Assembly: GCA_020722065.1 (NCBI GenBank)
Contig: DYLK01000001.1
Span: 112,255 to 176,254 of the forward strand
Source: Melioribacter roseus
GTDB taxonomy: Bacteria > Bacteroidota > Ignavibacteria > Ignavibacteriales > Melioribacteraceae
DNA length: 64,000 nt
Direction: 5' to 3'
The notes under the pieces are model-generated. The model had not been told where the DNA came from, searched no databases, and was given only the letters and a program-made list of their open reading frames with translations. Position 1 is the first letter of the stretch, and each line of letters starts with the position of its first letter. Positions 56,368-64,000 of this stretch are shown here, piece by piece. The position numbers were made by a program, and so were the translations under genes.

Positions 56368-58350
56368 ATGACTATTATATTTTTTCAAATTATTATTACC
56401 TCAACAATATTATTATTTTTATTGCCAAAACGACATCAGAATAATATTAGTATATTTTTACAAGCTGGTATTATAGTTATTACTTCATTTTGGGCAATAC
56501 AAACTTTTACAATAGTCGATATATTAGAACTTCCTTTTATCTATTTACTGGGAAATTCTATTCCACTAAAAATAGATAAACTATCAGCCTTTTTTATTCT
56601 TGTGATTAATTTTACATCTCTTACTGGATTGATTTTTGCAAAAGGCTACCTTAAACCCTATTTCCCTAAAAAAAATGACACAGAAATTGCATTCCATTAT
56701 TTTAATTTTTTATGGTTGCATATTTCTATGTTGTTAGTGGTAATGATTCGAGATGGATTAGCTTTTCTGATTGTTTGGGAAATTATGTCATTAGTGTCTT
56801 TTGTATTGGTAATTTTTGAATCCGAGAAAAAAGAAACGGTTAATATTGGTTTAAAATATCTTATCCAAATGCATATAGGTGTAGTTTTTTTAATGATAGC
56901 CTTTATAGTTGCTTACACAACAACTGCGGCAGAATTCAGTTTTGATGGTTTATCGGTTTATTTTGCATCTAACAATCCATTCCCTCTATTTTTATTGTTT
57001 TTTATTGGATTTGGAATAAAAGCTGGATTTATTCCATTGCATTCGTGGTTACCACATGCACATCCCGCTGCCCCTTCTCACGTTTCGGGAGTAATGAGTG
57101 GGGTGATGATAAAAATGGGAATTTACGGAATTCTTAGAGTACTTAGCTATATTCATAATGATTTATTCGATATAGGTTTATTTATTTTAATAATATCGTT
57201 AATTTCTGGACTTATTGGAGTTTCCCTTGCAATTGTTCAGCACGATGTAAAAAAACTTTTAGCCTATCATAGTATTGAAAATATCGGAATTATTGGGATT
57301 GGTATTGGATTAGGTGTAATTGGCTTGTCTCAAAATATGCCTGTATTGGCAGTTCTTGGTTTTGGAGGCGGAATTTTACATATTTTAAATCATTCGCTCT
57401 TTAAATCACTACTTTTTTACACTGCAGGTTCTGTTTATAAGCAAACGCACACAAGAAACATTGAGCAATTGGGCGGACTTATCAAAAAGATGCCAAAAAC
57501 AGCTTTGTTTTTCTTGTTGGGTGCACTTGCAATTAGTGGGTTGCCTCCTTTTAATGGTTTTATTTCTGAATTTTTAATCTATTCGGGAATGTTTAGATCA
57601 TTACAAACGGCAAATTTATTAATCGATATTATTTTACTTTTCTCTTTTTCAGGATTAGCCATTATTGGTGGTTTAGCGATATTTTGCTTTACCAAAGTAT
57701 TTAGTATCATTTTCCTCGGAACGGGACGCAGCAACAGGACACAAAATGTTACCGAAGTAGAATCGGTAATGATTTTACCTAATTTTATGATAGGATTTTT
57801 AATACTTCTTATTGGAATGGTTTCGTTTTTAATTGTCCAACCACTTATGAATGTTGTGTCTATTTTTACCGAAAATACATCACTACTTTCAGAAATGATA
57901 CCCGTCTTTAATAACATAAGTCTTTCGTCTGGTATTTTTATTTCAATAATAGGAATAATATGGTTATTAAGAGATTGGCAACAAAAACGACACCAAGTTA
58001 CAGAAAATGACACTTGGGGATGCGGATATACTGCTGCAAATCCTGCATTGCATCAATATACAGCTACATCTTATGCTGATAACTTCGTTCAAATTTCTTC
58101 TAAATTAGTAAATGTTAAAAAAGAATATGATAATTTTGATGTCTCCGAAATTTTTCCACAAGAAAGAAGTTTTGAAACACATTCAAGCGATGTTTTTGAA
58201 GATAATTTAGTTAGCAAACCCGCTAAAATAATTTTTCATTTTCTAGAAAAAATTGCTGTTTTTCAAACAGGTAGAATACAAGATTATCTACTATATGCTC
58301 TTGTATTTATAATCATAATTGGTATATTAACTTATTTTAATTTGATATGA
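56368..58350 (+). CDS. hyfB: Hydrogenase-4 component B-like antiporter-type subunit
   Basis: A 660-aa NuoL/M/N-type membrane subunit with about sixteen helices. The core loop PLHSWLPHAHPAAPSHVSGV, with its conserved proton-channel His and Lys surroundings (IKMGIYGILR), is present. The HyfB-specific C-terminus has ENDTWGCGYTAANPALHQYT. In group-4 hydrogenases and complex I these subunits move H+ or Na+. No Shine-Dalgarno is visible before the ATG. It is the first gene of the six-gene operon and overlaps hyfC by 4 bp (ATGA). Confidence 0.92.
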   Translation: MTIIFFQIIITSTILLFLLPKRHQNNISIFLQAGIIVITSFWAIQTFTIVDILELPFIYLLGNSIPLKIDKLSAFFILVINFTSLTGLIFAKGYLKPYFPKKNDTEIAFHYFNFLWLHISMLLVVMIRDGLAFLIVWEIMSLVSFVLVIFESEKKETVNIGLKYLIQMHIGVVFLMIAFIVAYTTTAAEFSFDGLSVYFASNNPFPLFLLFFIGFGIKAGFIPLHSWLPHAHPAAPSHVSGVMSGVMIKMGIYGILRVLSYIHNDLFDIGLFILIISLISGLIGVSLAIVQHDVKKLLAYHSIENIGIIGIGIGLGVIGLSQNMPVLAVLGFGGGILHILNHSLFKSLLFYTAGSVYKQTHTRNIEQLGGLIKKMPKTALFFLLGALAISGLPPFNGFISEFLIYSGMFRSLQTANLLIDIILLFSFSGLAIIGGLAIFCFTKVFSIIFLGTGRSNRTQNVTEVESVMILPNFMIGFLILLIGMVSFLIVQPLMNVVSIFTENTSLLSEMIPVFNNISLSSGIFISIIGIIWLLRDWQQKRHQVTENDTWGCGYTAANPALHQYTATSYADNFVQISSKLVNVKKEYDNFDVSEIFPQERSFETHSSDVFEDNLVSKPAKIIFHFLEKIAVFQTGRIQDYLLYALVFIIIIGILTYFNLI

Positions 58351-59261
58351 TTAGTTTATTATTAATATTAATATCTGCACTATTTTTTGTCGGAATAGTT
58401 ACAAAACTAAAAGCAAAAATAGCAGCACGAAAAATGCCTTCGATATTCCAACCACTTTATGATGTAATTCGTTTGTTTAAGAAAGGGACAGTTTATAGTC
58501 CTGTAACAAGTATAATATTCAAAGTTGCTCCAATTCTCTATTTCTCCTCTATATTATCGGCTGTATTTTTTATCCCTTTTGCTGGGGAAGCAGGATTATT
58601 ATCATTTTATGGCGATTTTGTTTTCTTTGCTTATTTATTAGCAATTGGCAAGTTTCTAATGATTATTGCAGCTATGGATACAGGCAGCGGCTTTGAAGGA
58701 ATGGGAGCTAATAGAGAAGCATTATATTCAATGTTAGTTGAGCCTGCATTCTTTATTTTAGCTGGTTCTGTTGCTTTGTTTACAAACAATATTTCTTTTA
58801 ATGAATTATTTGCAAACCTTCACATCAGCACTAATTTATCTTATACTATTGGGATAGCATCAATTTATGTACTATTTTATATTGCCATGGTTGAAAACTC
58901 CCGTATGCCTGTTGATGACCCAAAAACTCATCTTGAATTAACAATGGTTCACGAAGTTATGGTATTAGATAATAGTGGCTTTGATTTAGCTCTAATTCAC
59001 ATTGCTACTTGGCTAAAATTTGCTATTTACGGAAGTTTAATCTCAAATTTTTTTATCAAAAGCGATTGGAATATTTACGAACAAATAGCAATATATCTCG
59101 GAGTCCAATTTATTTTTGCATGCTTAGTTGGAATAGTAGAGGCTTTTAAAGCAAGAAACAAAATGAATAAAAATCCACAATGGATTATTGTATTATCAGC
59201 TATTGCTGTTGTAACTTTTTTAACAGCTTTAATTATTACACAAAAAATAACTTTACATTAA
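58347..59261 (+). CDS. hyfC: Hydrogenase-4 component C-like (NuoH-type) subunit
   Basis: A 304-aa membrane subunit of the NuoH/HyfC/HycD family with about eight helices. Typical features are RKMPSIFQPLYDVIRLFKKG in the first loop, GSGFEGMGANREALYS and the acidic MVENSRMPVDDPKTHLELTM split over the third loop. This subunit forms the joint between the soluble module and the ion-translocating arm. The acidic residues are intact. It overlaps hyfB by 4 bp and ends 1 bp before hyfE. Confidence 0.94.
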   Translation: MISLLLILISALFFVGIVTKLKAKIAARKMPSIFQPLYDVIRLFKKGTVYSPVTSIIFKVAPILYFSSILSAVFFIPFAGEAGLLSFYGDFVFFAYLLAIGKFLMIIAAMDTGSGFEGMGANREALYSMLVEPAFFILAGSVALFTNNISFNELFANLHISTNLSYTIGIASIYVLFYIAMVENSRMPVDDPKTHLELTMVHEVMVLDNSGFDLALIHIATWLKFAIYGSLISNFFIKSDWNIYEQIAIYLGVQFIFACLVGIVEAFKARNKMNKNPQWIIVLSAIAVVTFLTALIITQKITLH

Positions 59262-59262
59262 T

Positions 59263-59895
59263 ATGACTTATTTATTTATTATAATTTACGCCATAAGCTT
59301 AATTTATTTTGCTTTGTCAGAAAGAGTTAAAAAATTTGTTCGGCTCTTATTTATGCAAGGCTTAATATTATTCGGTATGGTTTTCTTTAGTTTAAAAGAG
59401 ATTGAAATTTATGAATTCATCTTCGTACTTACTGAAACAATTCTTATAAAATCAATTGTAGTTCCATGGTTTTTGGAAAGAGTTAGAAAACACAACAATT
59501 TAAAACGCATTCACGAACCAACAGTCCCTGTTTTTTACTCGGTTATACTTGTCGTGCTTAGCTTAATAATAAGTTTTATAATAAGTGATAATATTTTAGA
59601 TAGTAAATTTCACACTCAATTTTTTACAGTTTCTTTTGCCTCAATTATATATGGACTTTATTTTATTATTATTCACAAAAATATTTTTTCACATGTAGTA
59701 GGTTATCTCATTGTTGAAAATGGCATATTTATGCTTTCGTTGTCTGTTGGGAACACCATGCCAATGATGGTTAATTTGGCAATTCTTCTAGATCTACTCA
59801 TGGGATTACTTGTATTCGGAATATTTATTAACCGTGTTGGGAATACTTTTCAAACCGATGATGTAAATCAACTAACAATATTAAAAGATTTATAA
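59263..59895 (+). CDS. hyfE: Hydrogenase-4 component E-like (NuoK-type) subunit
   Basis: A 210-aa membrane protein with about six helices, equivalent to HyfE. Its C-terminal half resembles NuoK: HVVGYLIVENGIFMLSLSVG holds the conserved membrane Glu, followed by LAILLDLLMGLLVFGIF. The Glu in YLIVENG is the expected ion-path residue. Gene order and size agree with the hyf layout. It ends 1 bp before hyfF. Confidence 0.88.
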   Translation: MTYLFIIIYAISLIYFALSERVKKFVRLLFMQGLILFGMVFFSLKEIEIYEFIFVLTETILIKSIVVPWFLERVRKHNNLKRIHEPTVPVFYSVILVVLSLIISFIISDNILDSKFHTQFFTVSFASIIYGLYFIIIHKNIFSHVVGYLIVENGIFMLSLSVGNTMPMMVNLAILLDLLMGLLVFGIFINRVGNTFQTDDVNQLTILKDL

Positions 59896-59896
59896 A

Positions 59897-61315
59897 ATGT
59901 ATATACTATTTATTGTTCTATCCGTGGGAATTAGTTTAAGTATTTATCTTTTTAAGAAAGAGATTGTTACTTCAATATTATCAATTGTGTTTTTGGCATC
60001 TTTGGTTTTTACAAGTTCTTATGCTTATTTTAATATTAATAAAACTGATAATATTTTCTTTAAATATGATAGTCTTGGGGTCCTTTTATCAATTGTTCTA
60101 TCCATTTTAAGTATAACTACCTTTTATTTCAGTCGAAATTATTTAAAAAAATTCGAAAACAATCCAAGAAACGTTTCTATTTATTATTCTGCTCTAATAA
60201 TGTTGATAACAGCAATACTCACTATTTATTTCTCAAATAACATTGCTATTTTATGGGCTAGTATCGAAATTACTTCTCTTTTTGTATCCTCACTCGTTTT
60301 TTTTGAACGAAGTAAAGTTGCTCTTGAAGCTACTTGGAAATATTTATTTGTTTCATCAATAGGTATTGCATTGGCTTTTGCGGGAATTTTACTATTGAGT
60401 ATTTATGCAAGTAATGACGGAGTTACTGATTTAAGTTTTGACACATTGATTACTGTTGTTGGGAATATTGATACACTTTGGCTGAAAATATCTATTTTGT
60501 TGATAATTGCGGGATTTTCTGTAAAATTAAGTGTTTTTCCGCTTTATGCAGTGTCAGTTGATGCCAAAACTATTGCTCCATCACCTATCAATGCACTATT
60601 GTCCACAGTTTTGGTTAATGCTGGATTTGTAGCGATATTCAGAACTTTTACAGTCGTCGCTCATACAGAAATATTATCTTGGACTCAAAATGTATTTTAT
60701 ATAGTTGGACTTTTTTCAATGTTTATTGCTTCAATCCAATTATTAAGAGTTAAAAGATTGAAACGAGCATTCGCATTTTCAACAATGGAACACATGAGTA
60801 TCGTTCTCATAGGATTAGCAGTTGGTGGAATTGGTTATTATGCTGTTATTTTACATATTATTTTACATTCATTTGTAAAAGCTGGATTATTTTATCAAAT
60901 TTATCAAATTCATAGTATTTTCAAATCAAAATGGATAGAAAACTTTTCGGGATATTTTAAAATTAACACTCTTGCTGGAATTACATTGCTTGTTGGTTTT
61001 ATAAGTGTTACTGCAATTCCGCCTTCAGGGCTTTTTGTAAGTGAATTTCTCATTTTTAAAGCATTATTTTTAGGTCAAAAATACTTTATAGCAATAGTTG
61101 CTTTAATTTTCCTTACTATTATTATGTATATTCTTGGAAAGATATTTTTAACTGTACTATTCGGAAATGTCCCTGACGAAATACAAACATCTAAGCCAAA
61201 CTATTTAGAAAACTTTATTCAGTTAAGTTTTTTCTGCTTAGTGATGTATTTGGGAATAAATCAACCTTCATTTTTTATTGATTTAATCAATAATGCTATT
61301 TCAATTCTTAATTAA
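59897..61315 (+). CDS. hyfF: Hydrogenase-4 component F-like antiporter-type subunit
   Basis: A second NuoN/L-type subunit of 472 aa with about fourteen helices. Motifs include WASIEITSLFVSSLVFFERS with its conserved Glu, VKLSVFPLYAVSVDAKTIAPS in the central loop and AFSTMEHMSIVLIGLAVGG. At the central loop the usual LP.AH.EAP pattern reads LYAVSVDAKTIAPS, without the His of HyfB, so its channel may differ. It supplies the second ion channel of the complex. It ends 5 bp before hyfG. Confidence 0.9.
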   Translation: MYILFIVLSVGISLSIYLFKKEIVTSILSIVFLASLVFTSSYAYFNINKTDNIFFKYDSLGVLLSIVLSILSITTFYFSRNYLKKFENNPRNVSIYYSALIMLITAILTIYFSNNIAILWASIEITSLFVSSLVFFERSKVALEATWKYLFVSSIGIALAFAGILLLSIYASNDGVTDLSFDTLITVVGNIDTLWLKISILLIIAGFSVKLSVFPLYAVSVDAKTIAPSPINALLSTVLVNAGFVAIFRTFTVVAHTEILSWTQNVFYIVGLFSMFIASIQLLRVKRLKRAFAFSTMEHMSIVLIGLAVGGIGYYAVILHIILHSFVKAGLFYQIYQIHSIFKSKWIENFSGYFKINTLAGITLLVGFISVTAIPPSGLFVSEFLIFKALFLGQKYFIAIVALIFLTIIMYILGKIFLTVLFGNVPDEIQTSKPNYLENFIQLSFFCLVMYLGINQPSFFIDLINNAISILN

Positions 61316-61320
61316 CGACT

Positions 61321-62844
61321 ATGGAAGAATTAAATAAGATATTAAAAATAAAGAATAATCAATCTGTTGACTTAAAAGATATTAACATCTTTAGTTATAC
61401 AAATTTTTATCAGATTGTTATTAATCTACTTAAACAACACGAAAACCACTGCCTAAACTATTTTGCTTATAAAACAAGCAAAGGTTTGCATTTTATTATG
61501 GCAATAGGTGATGATAAAAGCCACAATATATTATTGCTATCTCATATACTAAAATCTGATGAAAAACCAGAACTAAAATCTTTGACTAAAGAAATATTTG
61601 CGTTACATATATTCGAAAGGGAAATTCACGAGAATTTTGGGGTTAATTTTATCGAACATCCTTGGCAAAAGCCTGTCCGTTTTGCACATAACCGTGCTGA
61701 CAAAAAAATGCAAATAAATGATTATCCATTCTATTCCATAAAAAGTGAAGAATTACACGAAGTTGGTGTAGGACCAATTCACGCAGGAATTATCGAGCCG
61801 GGACATTTTCGTTTTATTTGCAACGGTGAAAATGTATTGCATCTTGAAATTCAATTAGGTTGGCAACATCGTGGAATAGAAGAATTATTTTTAGATAAAG
61901 AAAATAATTTGCAGCGTAATTTATTAGCCGAAAATATTGCTGGCGATACCGTAATTGGTCATACTACGGCATTTGCACAAACTATTGAAGCACTTGCCGA
62001 TAAACATTTAAGCGAACAGAGACATATTGAACGAGCTTTGGCTTTGGAATTAGAGCGAATTGCTATTCATACAGGTGATATTAGTGCATTATGTACTGAT
62101 ATTGCCTATCATTTCGGCTCAAATGTTTTTGGTATTTTGCGAACTGCCATCATTAACTTCACTCAATTTTGGTGCGGAAACCGTTTTGGAAAAAGTCTAA
62201 TAAGGCTTGGCGGAACTCATTTCCCATTTACCGAAGAATTGAAAGTAGAATTATTAAATGTGATACTAAAATTTGAGAAACAATTTGAAGAAATGATTGA
62301 CATTACTTTTAGGTTACCAAGTGTTCAAAATCGTTTTGATTTTATCGGTATCATCAGTCCTGAACAAGCTCAAACGATAGGAACTGTTGGACTGTCAGCA
62401 CGTATGTCACAAATCGAAAGAGATATTCGCGTTACTCATCCAAATATTGCCTATCAAAAATTCCATTATGAGACAATCACAGCTGAAAAAGGGGATGTTT
62501 TTGCACGTTTCTTGTTAAAAAAGAAAGAGATAAGAAAATCTATTGCATGGATTAGAAATGTAATGGAAAATTACAAATTCGATGCTTCACCAGACGAAAA
62601 ACCGAATTATCAACTTGAATTGCAACCAAATCGTTTTGCTATATCATTAGTAGAAGCTTGGCGAGGTGAAGTTTGCCATTGTGCTATTTCCGATGAATAT
62701 GGAAAGTTGAAACATTACAAAATAAAAGATCCATCAATGCATAATTGGAAAGCTTTAGAATTGTCGTTACGAAATGTTGAAATTTCGGATTTCCCAATCA
62801 ACAATAAAAGTTATAATTTAAGTTATTGCGGACACGATTTATAA
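61321..62844 (+). CDS. hyfG: Hydrogenase-4 large-subunit-like (NuoC-NuoD type) protein without Ni-Fe ligands
   Basis: A 507-aa fusion. Residues about 1-125 are NuoC-like (HIFEREIHENFGVNF). The NuoD/hydrogenase large-subunit fold follows (VGPIHAGIIEPGHFRF, EIQLGWQHRGIEELF). Group-4 hydrogenases bind Ni-Fe with ICGxCxxxH and a C-terminal DPCxxC. Here the first reads IAGDTVIGH (Ala207 and Thr210 replace Cys) and the second reads DPSMHN (Ser472 and Asn475 replace Cys). All four ligands are gone while the surrounding fold is conserved, as in complex I NuoD and in Ehr complexes. It cannot hold a Ni-Fe centre. Confidence 0.92.
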   Translation: MEELNKILKIKNNQSVDLKDINIFSYTNFYQIVINLLKQHENHCLNYFAYKTSKGLHFIMAIGDDKSHNILLLSHILKSDEKPELKSLTKEIFALHIFEREIHENFGVNFIEHPWQKPVRFAHNRADKKMQINDYPFYSIKSEELHEVGVGPIHAGIIEPGHFRFICNGENVLHLEIQLGWQHRGIEELFLDKENNLQRNLLAENIAGDTVIGHTTAFAQTIEALADKHLSEQRHIERALALELERIAIHTGDISALCTDIAYHFGSNVFGILRTAIINFTQFWCGNRFGKSLIRLGGTHFPFTEELKVELLNVILKFEKQFEEMIDITFRLPSVQNRFDFIGIISPEQAQTIGTVGLSARMSQIERDIRVTHPNIAYQKFHYETITAEKGDVFARFLLKKKEIRKSIAWIRNVMENYKFDASPDEKPNYQLELQPNRFAISLVEAWRGEVCHCAISDEYGKLKHYKIKDPSMHNWKALELSLRNVEISDFPINNKSYNLSYCGHDL

Positions 62845-62854
62845 AAATAAAACT

Positions 62855-63613
62855 ATGATTAAAGAAATAAAAGCTATATACCATAACGGGAAACAATATA
62901 TTCCCGATTTAAGAAATGTAAAATTACGTTCGCCATTTCGTGGTCGTCCCGAAATAAGTGAAGCAAAAGTTGATGAACAAGCGATAGCTAAAATTTGTCC
63001 TTTGGGTGCTATCGGCACAAAACCATTTAGTATTGATATGGGTAAATGTGCTTTTTGTGGCGAATGTGCCTTTGCTTTCCCTGAAAAAATAAAATTCACA
63101 CAAGATTACAGAATATCTTCAAATATTCGAGAAAATTTAATCATTAAAGAAGGGAAAACTACCGAAATAAGAGTTGATGCCAACGCAATTCGAAAAGAAG
63201 TGAAAAGTGTATTTAGAAAATCATTAAAATTAAGACAAGTTTCTGCTGGTGGAGACAATTCATGTGAATGGGAGTTAGGCGCAGCGGGAAATGCCAACTT
63301 TGATATGAGTCGCTACGGTATTGAATTTACCGCATCGCCACGACATGCTGATGGAATTGTCGTAACAGGTCCCATAAGCGAAAATATGGCTGAACCTTTG
63401 CGTATTGCTTACGATGCCATTCCCGAGCCAAAACTATTTATTCTCTGTGGCGTTGATGCCATAAGTGGTGGTCTTTTTGCTGATAGCAAAGCCATCAACC
63501 GAAGCATATTAAAAGATATTAAAGTTGATTTATATATACCAGGAAATCCCTCGCATCCATTAACTATTGTAAATGCATTATTAGATTTGACAAGAAGTAA
63601 TAAGAAAAAATAG
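62855..63613 (+). CDS. Fused ferredoxin / NuoB-like small subunit with partial Fe-S ligands
   Basis: A 252-aa protein joining a HyfH-like ferredoxin domain (about 1-110) to a HyfI/NuoB-like small subunit (about 125-245). In a two-cluster ferredoxin eight Cys are expected; only Cys48 (ICPLGAI) and Cys65, Cys68, Cys71 (CAFCGEC) remain, and Phe75 sits where the last Cys belongs. These four are exactly the ligands of one [4Fe-4S] cluster. In the NuoB part the proximal cluster has lost three of four ligands: GGDNSCE keeps Cys137 but has Asp134, GVDAISGG has Asp201, and YIPGNPSHP has Asn231. The fold motifs HADGIVVTGPIS remain. Last gene of the operon. Confidence 0.88.
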   Translation: MIKEIKAIYHNGKQYIPDLRNVKLRSPFRGRPEISEAKVDEQAIAKICPLGAIGTKPFSIDMGKCAFCGECAFAFPEKIKFTQDYRISSNIRENLIIKEGKTTEIRVDANAIRKEVKSVFRKSLKLRQVSAGGDNSCEWELGAAGNANFDMSRYGIEFTASPRHADGIVVTGPISENMAEPLRIAYDAIPEPKLFILCGVDAISGGLFADSKAINRSILKDIKVDLYIPGNPSHPLTIVNALLDLTRSNKKK

Positions 63614-64000
63614 ATTTGACAGATAATTACAATTGGTAACATCGTATATAAAACATCTTGAAGTCAGAGGTAATTCAAGTATTTCAGCCCATATTAAAAG
63701 TAGTTGTAATTTGATTGAGATTCGCTTCGAAATTCCAAACGTTTAATACAAGTAGGCGTTAGCTGTTATTTTAAAGGACGACAGAGTTAAAAAGAAAATT
63801 CAACAAAAATATTTTGTAAGCAGAAATATCAAATTGTGTAAAGTCATTCAATAAAAGAATTTTGCATTATCATTTTGTCCAAAAACTAAAAAGAATTACT
63901 TCCCGTAGTAAACTTTTCTAAAATAATTTATTATTTAGTATCATTGCGAGTAATAATAAGTTAGCCGTCAGTGTAAAAAGACAAAAACATAGCGGACAAT
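63614..64000. other. Non-coding tail of the window
   Basis: No convincing gene, terminator or RNA is visible in these 387 bp. The one notable structure is a pair of related elements listed separately. Confidence 0.5.
63756..63988 (+). repeat. Two imperfect GTTAGC-type direct repeats
   Basis: Copy one begins at 63758 (GTTAGCTGTTATTTTAAAGG, then ACGACAGAG) and copy two at 63960 (GTTAGCCGTCAGTGTAAAAA, then GACAAAAAC). About two thirds of 29 positions agree, with GTTAGC, TAAA and GAC conserved. They are 202 bp apart with no gene between them. Integron attC sites can look similar, but the core does not fit GTTRRRY strictly. Confidence 0.35.

Noticed and set aside
57579..58013. A 144-aa minus-strand frame inside hyfB
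   Set aside because: It is antisense to a well-supported membrane subunit and shows no protein-like pattern.
56368..63613. Calling the last operon a functional [NiFe] hydrogenase-4 or formate hydrogenlyase
   Set aside because: All Ni-Fe cysteines of the large subunit and most proximal cluster ligands are absent, and no maturation genes are seen.
1..64000. tRNA, rRNA, CRISPR arrays and insertion sequences
   Set aside because: I looked for T-loop patterns, regular short repeats and transposase motifs and saw none that I could support by eye.

Overview
The window is AT-rich DNA with densely packed genes and short intergenic gaps. It looks like a member of the Bacteroidota/Chlorobiota/Ignavibacteriota superphylum, probably an Ignavibacteria- or Kapabacteria-like lineage. 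The evidence is a type IX secretion C-terminal sorting domain with the YPNPFNPST motif, several Bacteroidota-type promoters (TTTG, about 20 bp, TAnnTTTG), a Na+-NQR operon, bacillithiol synthesis (BshC), KDO activation (KdsB) and an LpxR-type outer-membrane enzyme. The last two show a Gram-negative cell with lipopolysaccharide. This taxonomic placement is inferred from gene content, not from a marker-gene tree.

Layout. 1-3380: the end of a large secreted repeat protein. 3612-10803: nqrABCDEF, a terminator, then the flavinylation gene apbE and a small Cys/His-rich membrane protein resembling NqrM. 11165-15405: two surface lipoproteins (cohesin-like and vWA), kdsB, a B12-binding methylmalonyl-CoA mutase subunit and a nitroreductase. 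15412-21859: bshC on the minus strand, then an overlapping plus-strand cluster (DUF1207-type outer-membrane protein, flippase-like protein, two GT2 glycosyltransferases around a polysaccharide deacetylase) that looks like envelope glycan or glycolipid assembly. 22045-24395: nfnAB. 24847-32325: an operon of a giant NHL/TPR/transglutaminase-like protein, a FecR/TPR protein and a CHASE2 class III cyclase. 32334-32629: a broken restriction-endonuclease remnant. 32701-38503: uvrC, lpxR, a DUF4405-type protein, an HD-family protein and a phosphohexomutase. 38719-40353: hipBA with a readable promoter/operator. 40627-48889: LD-carboxypeptidase, a two-component pair with a BamE-like protein, a HisH-like pseudo-amidotransferase and a GAF-PPDK_N protein. 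49028-56174: glutamate dehydrogenase, a regulator, asnS, an NhaD/CitMHS-like transporter, NAD(P)HX repair and VanZ. 56368-63613: a six-gene group-4-hydrogenase-like complex. 63614-64000: non-coding, with two related GTTAGC elements.

The most unusual locus is the last operon. By synteny and fold it is a hydrogenase-4/complex-I-type membrane complex, but the large subunit has none of the four Ni-Fe cysteines. The small subunit has lost three of four proximal-cluster cysteines. Its fused ferredoxin domain has lost exactly the ligands of one [4Fe-4S] cluster and kept exactly those of the other. It resembles the energy-converting-hydrogenase-related (Ehr) complexes and is unlikely to be a hydrogenase. 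A second unusual locus is 45405-48889, where a HisH-like protein without its catalytic Cys and His is stop-start coupled to a GAF-PPDK_N protein that lacks a recognisable phosphohistidine domain.

Bioenergetically, the Na+-pumping NQR, the NhaD-like transporter and the antiporter-type subunits of the last operon point to a sodium- and proton-based membrane economy. NfnAB would balance ferredoxin, NADH and NADPH.
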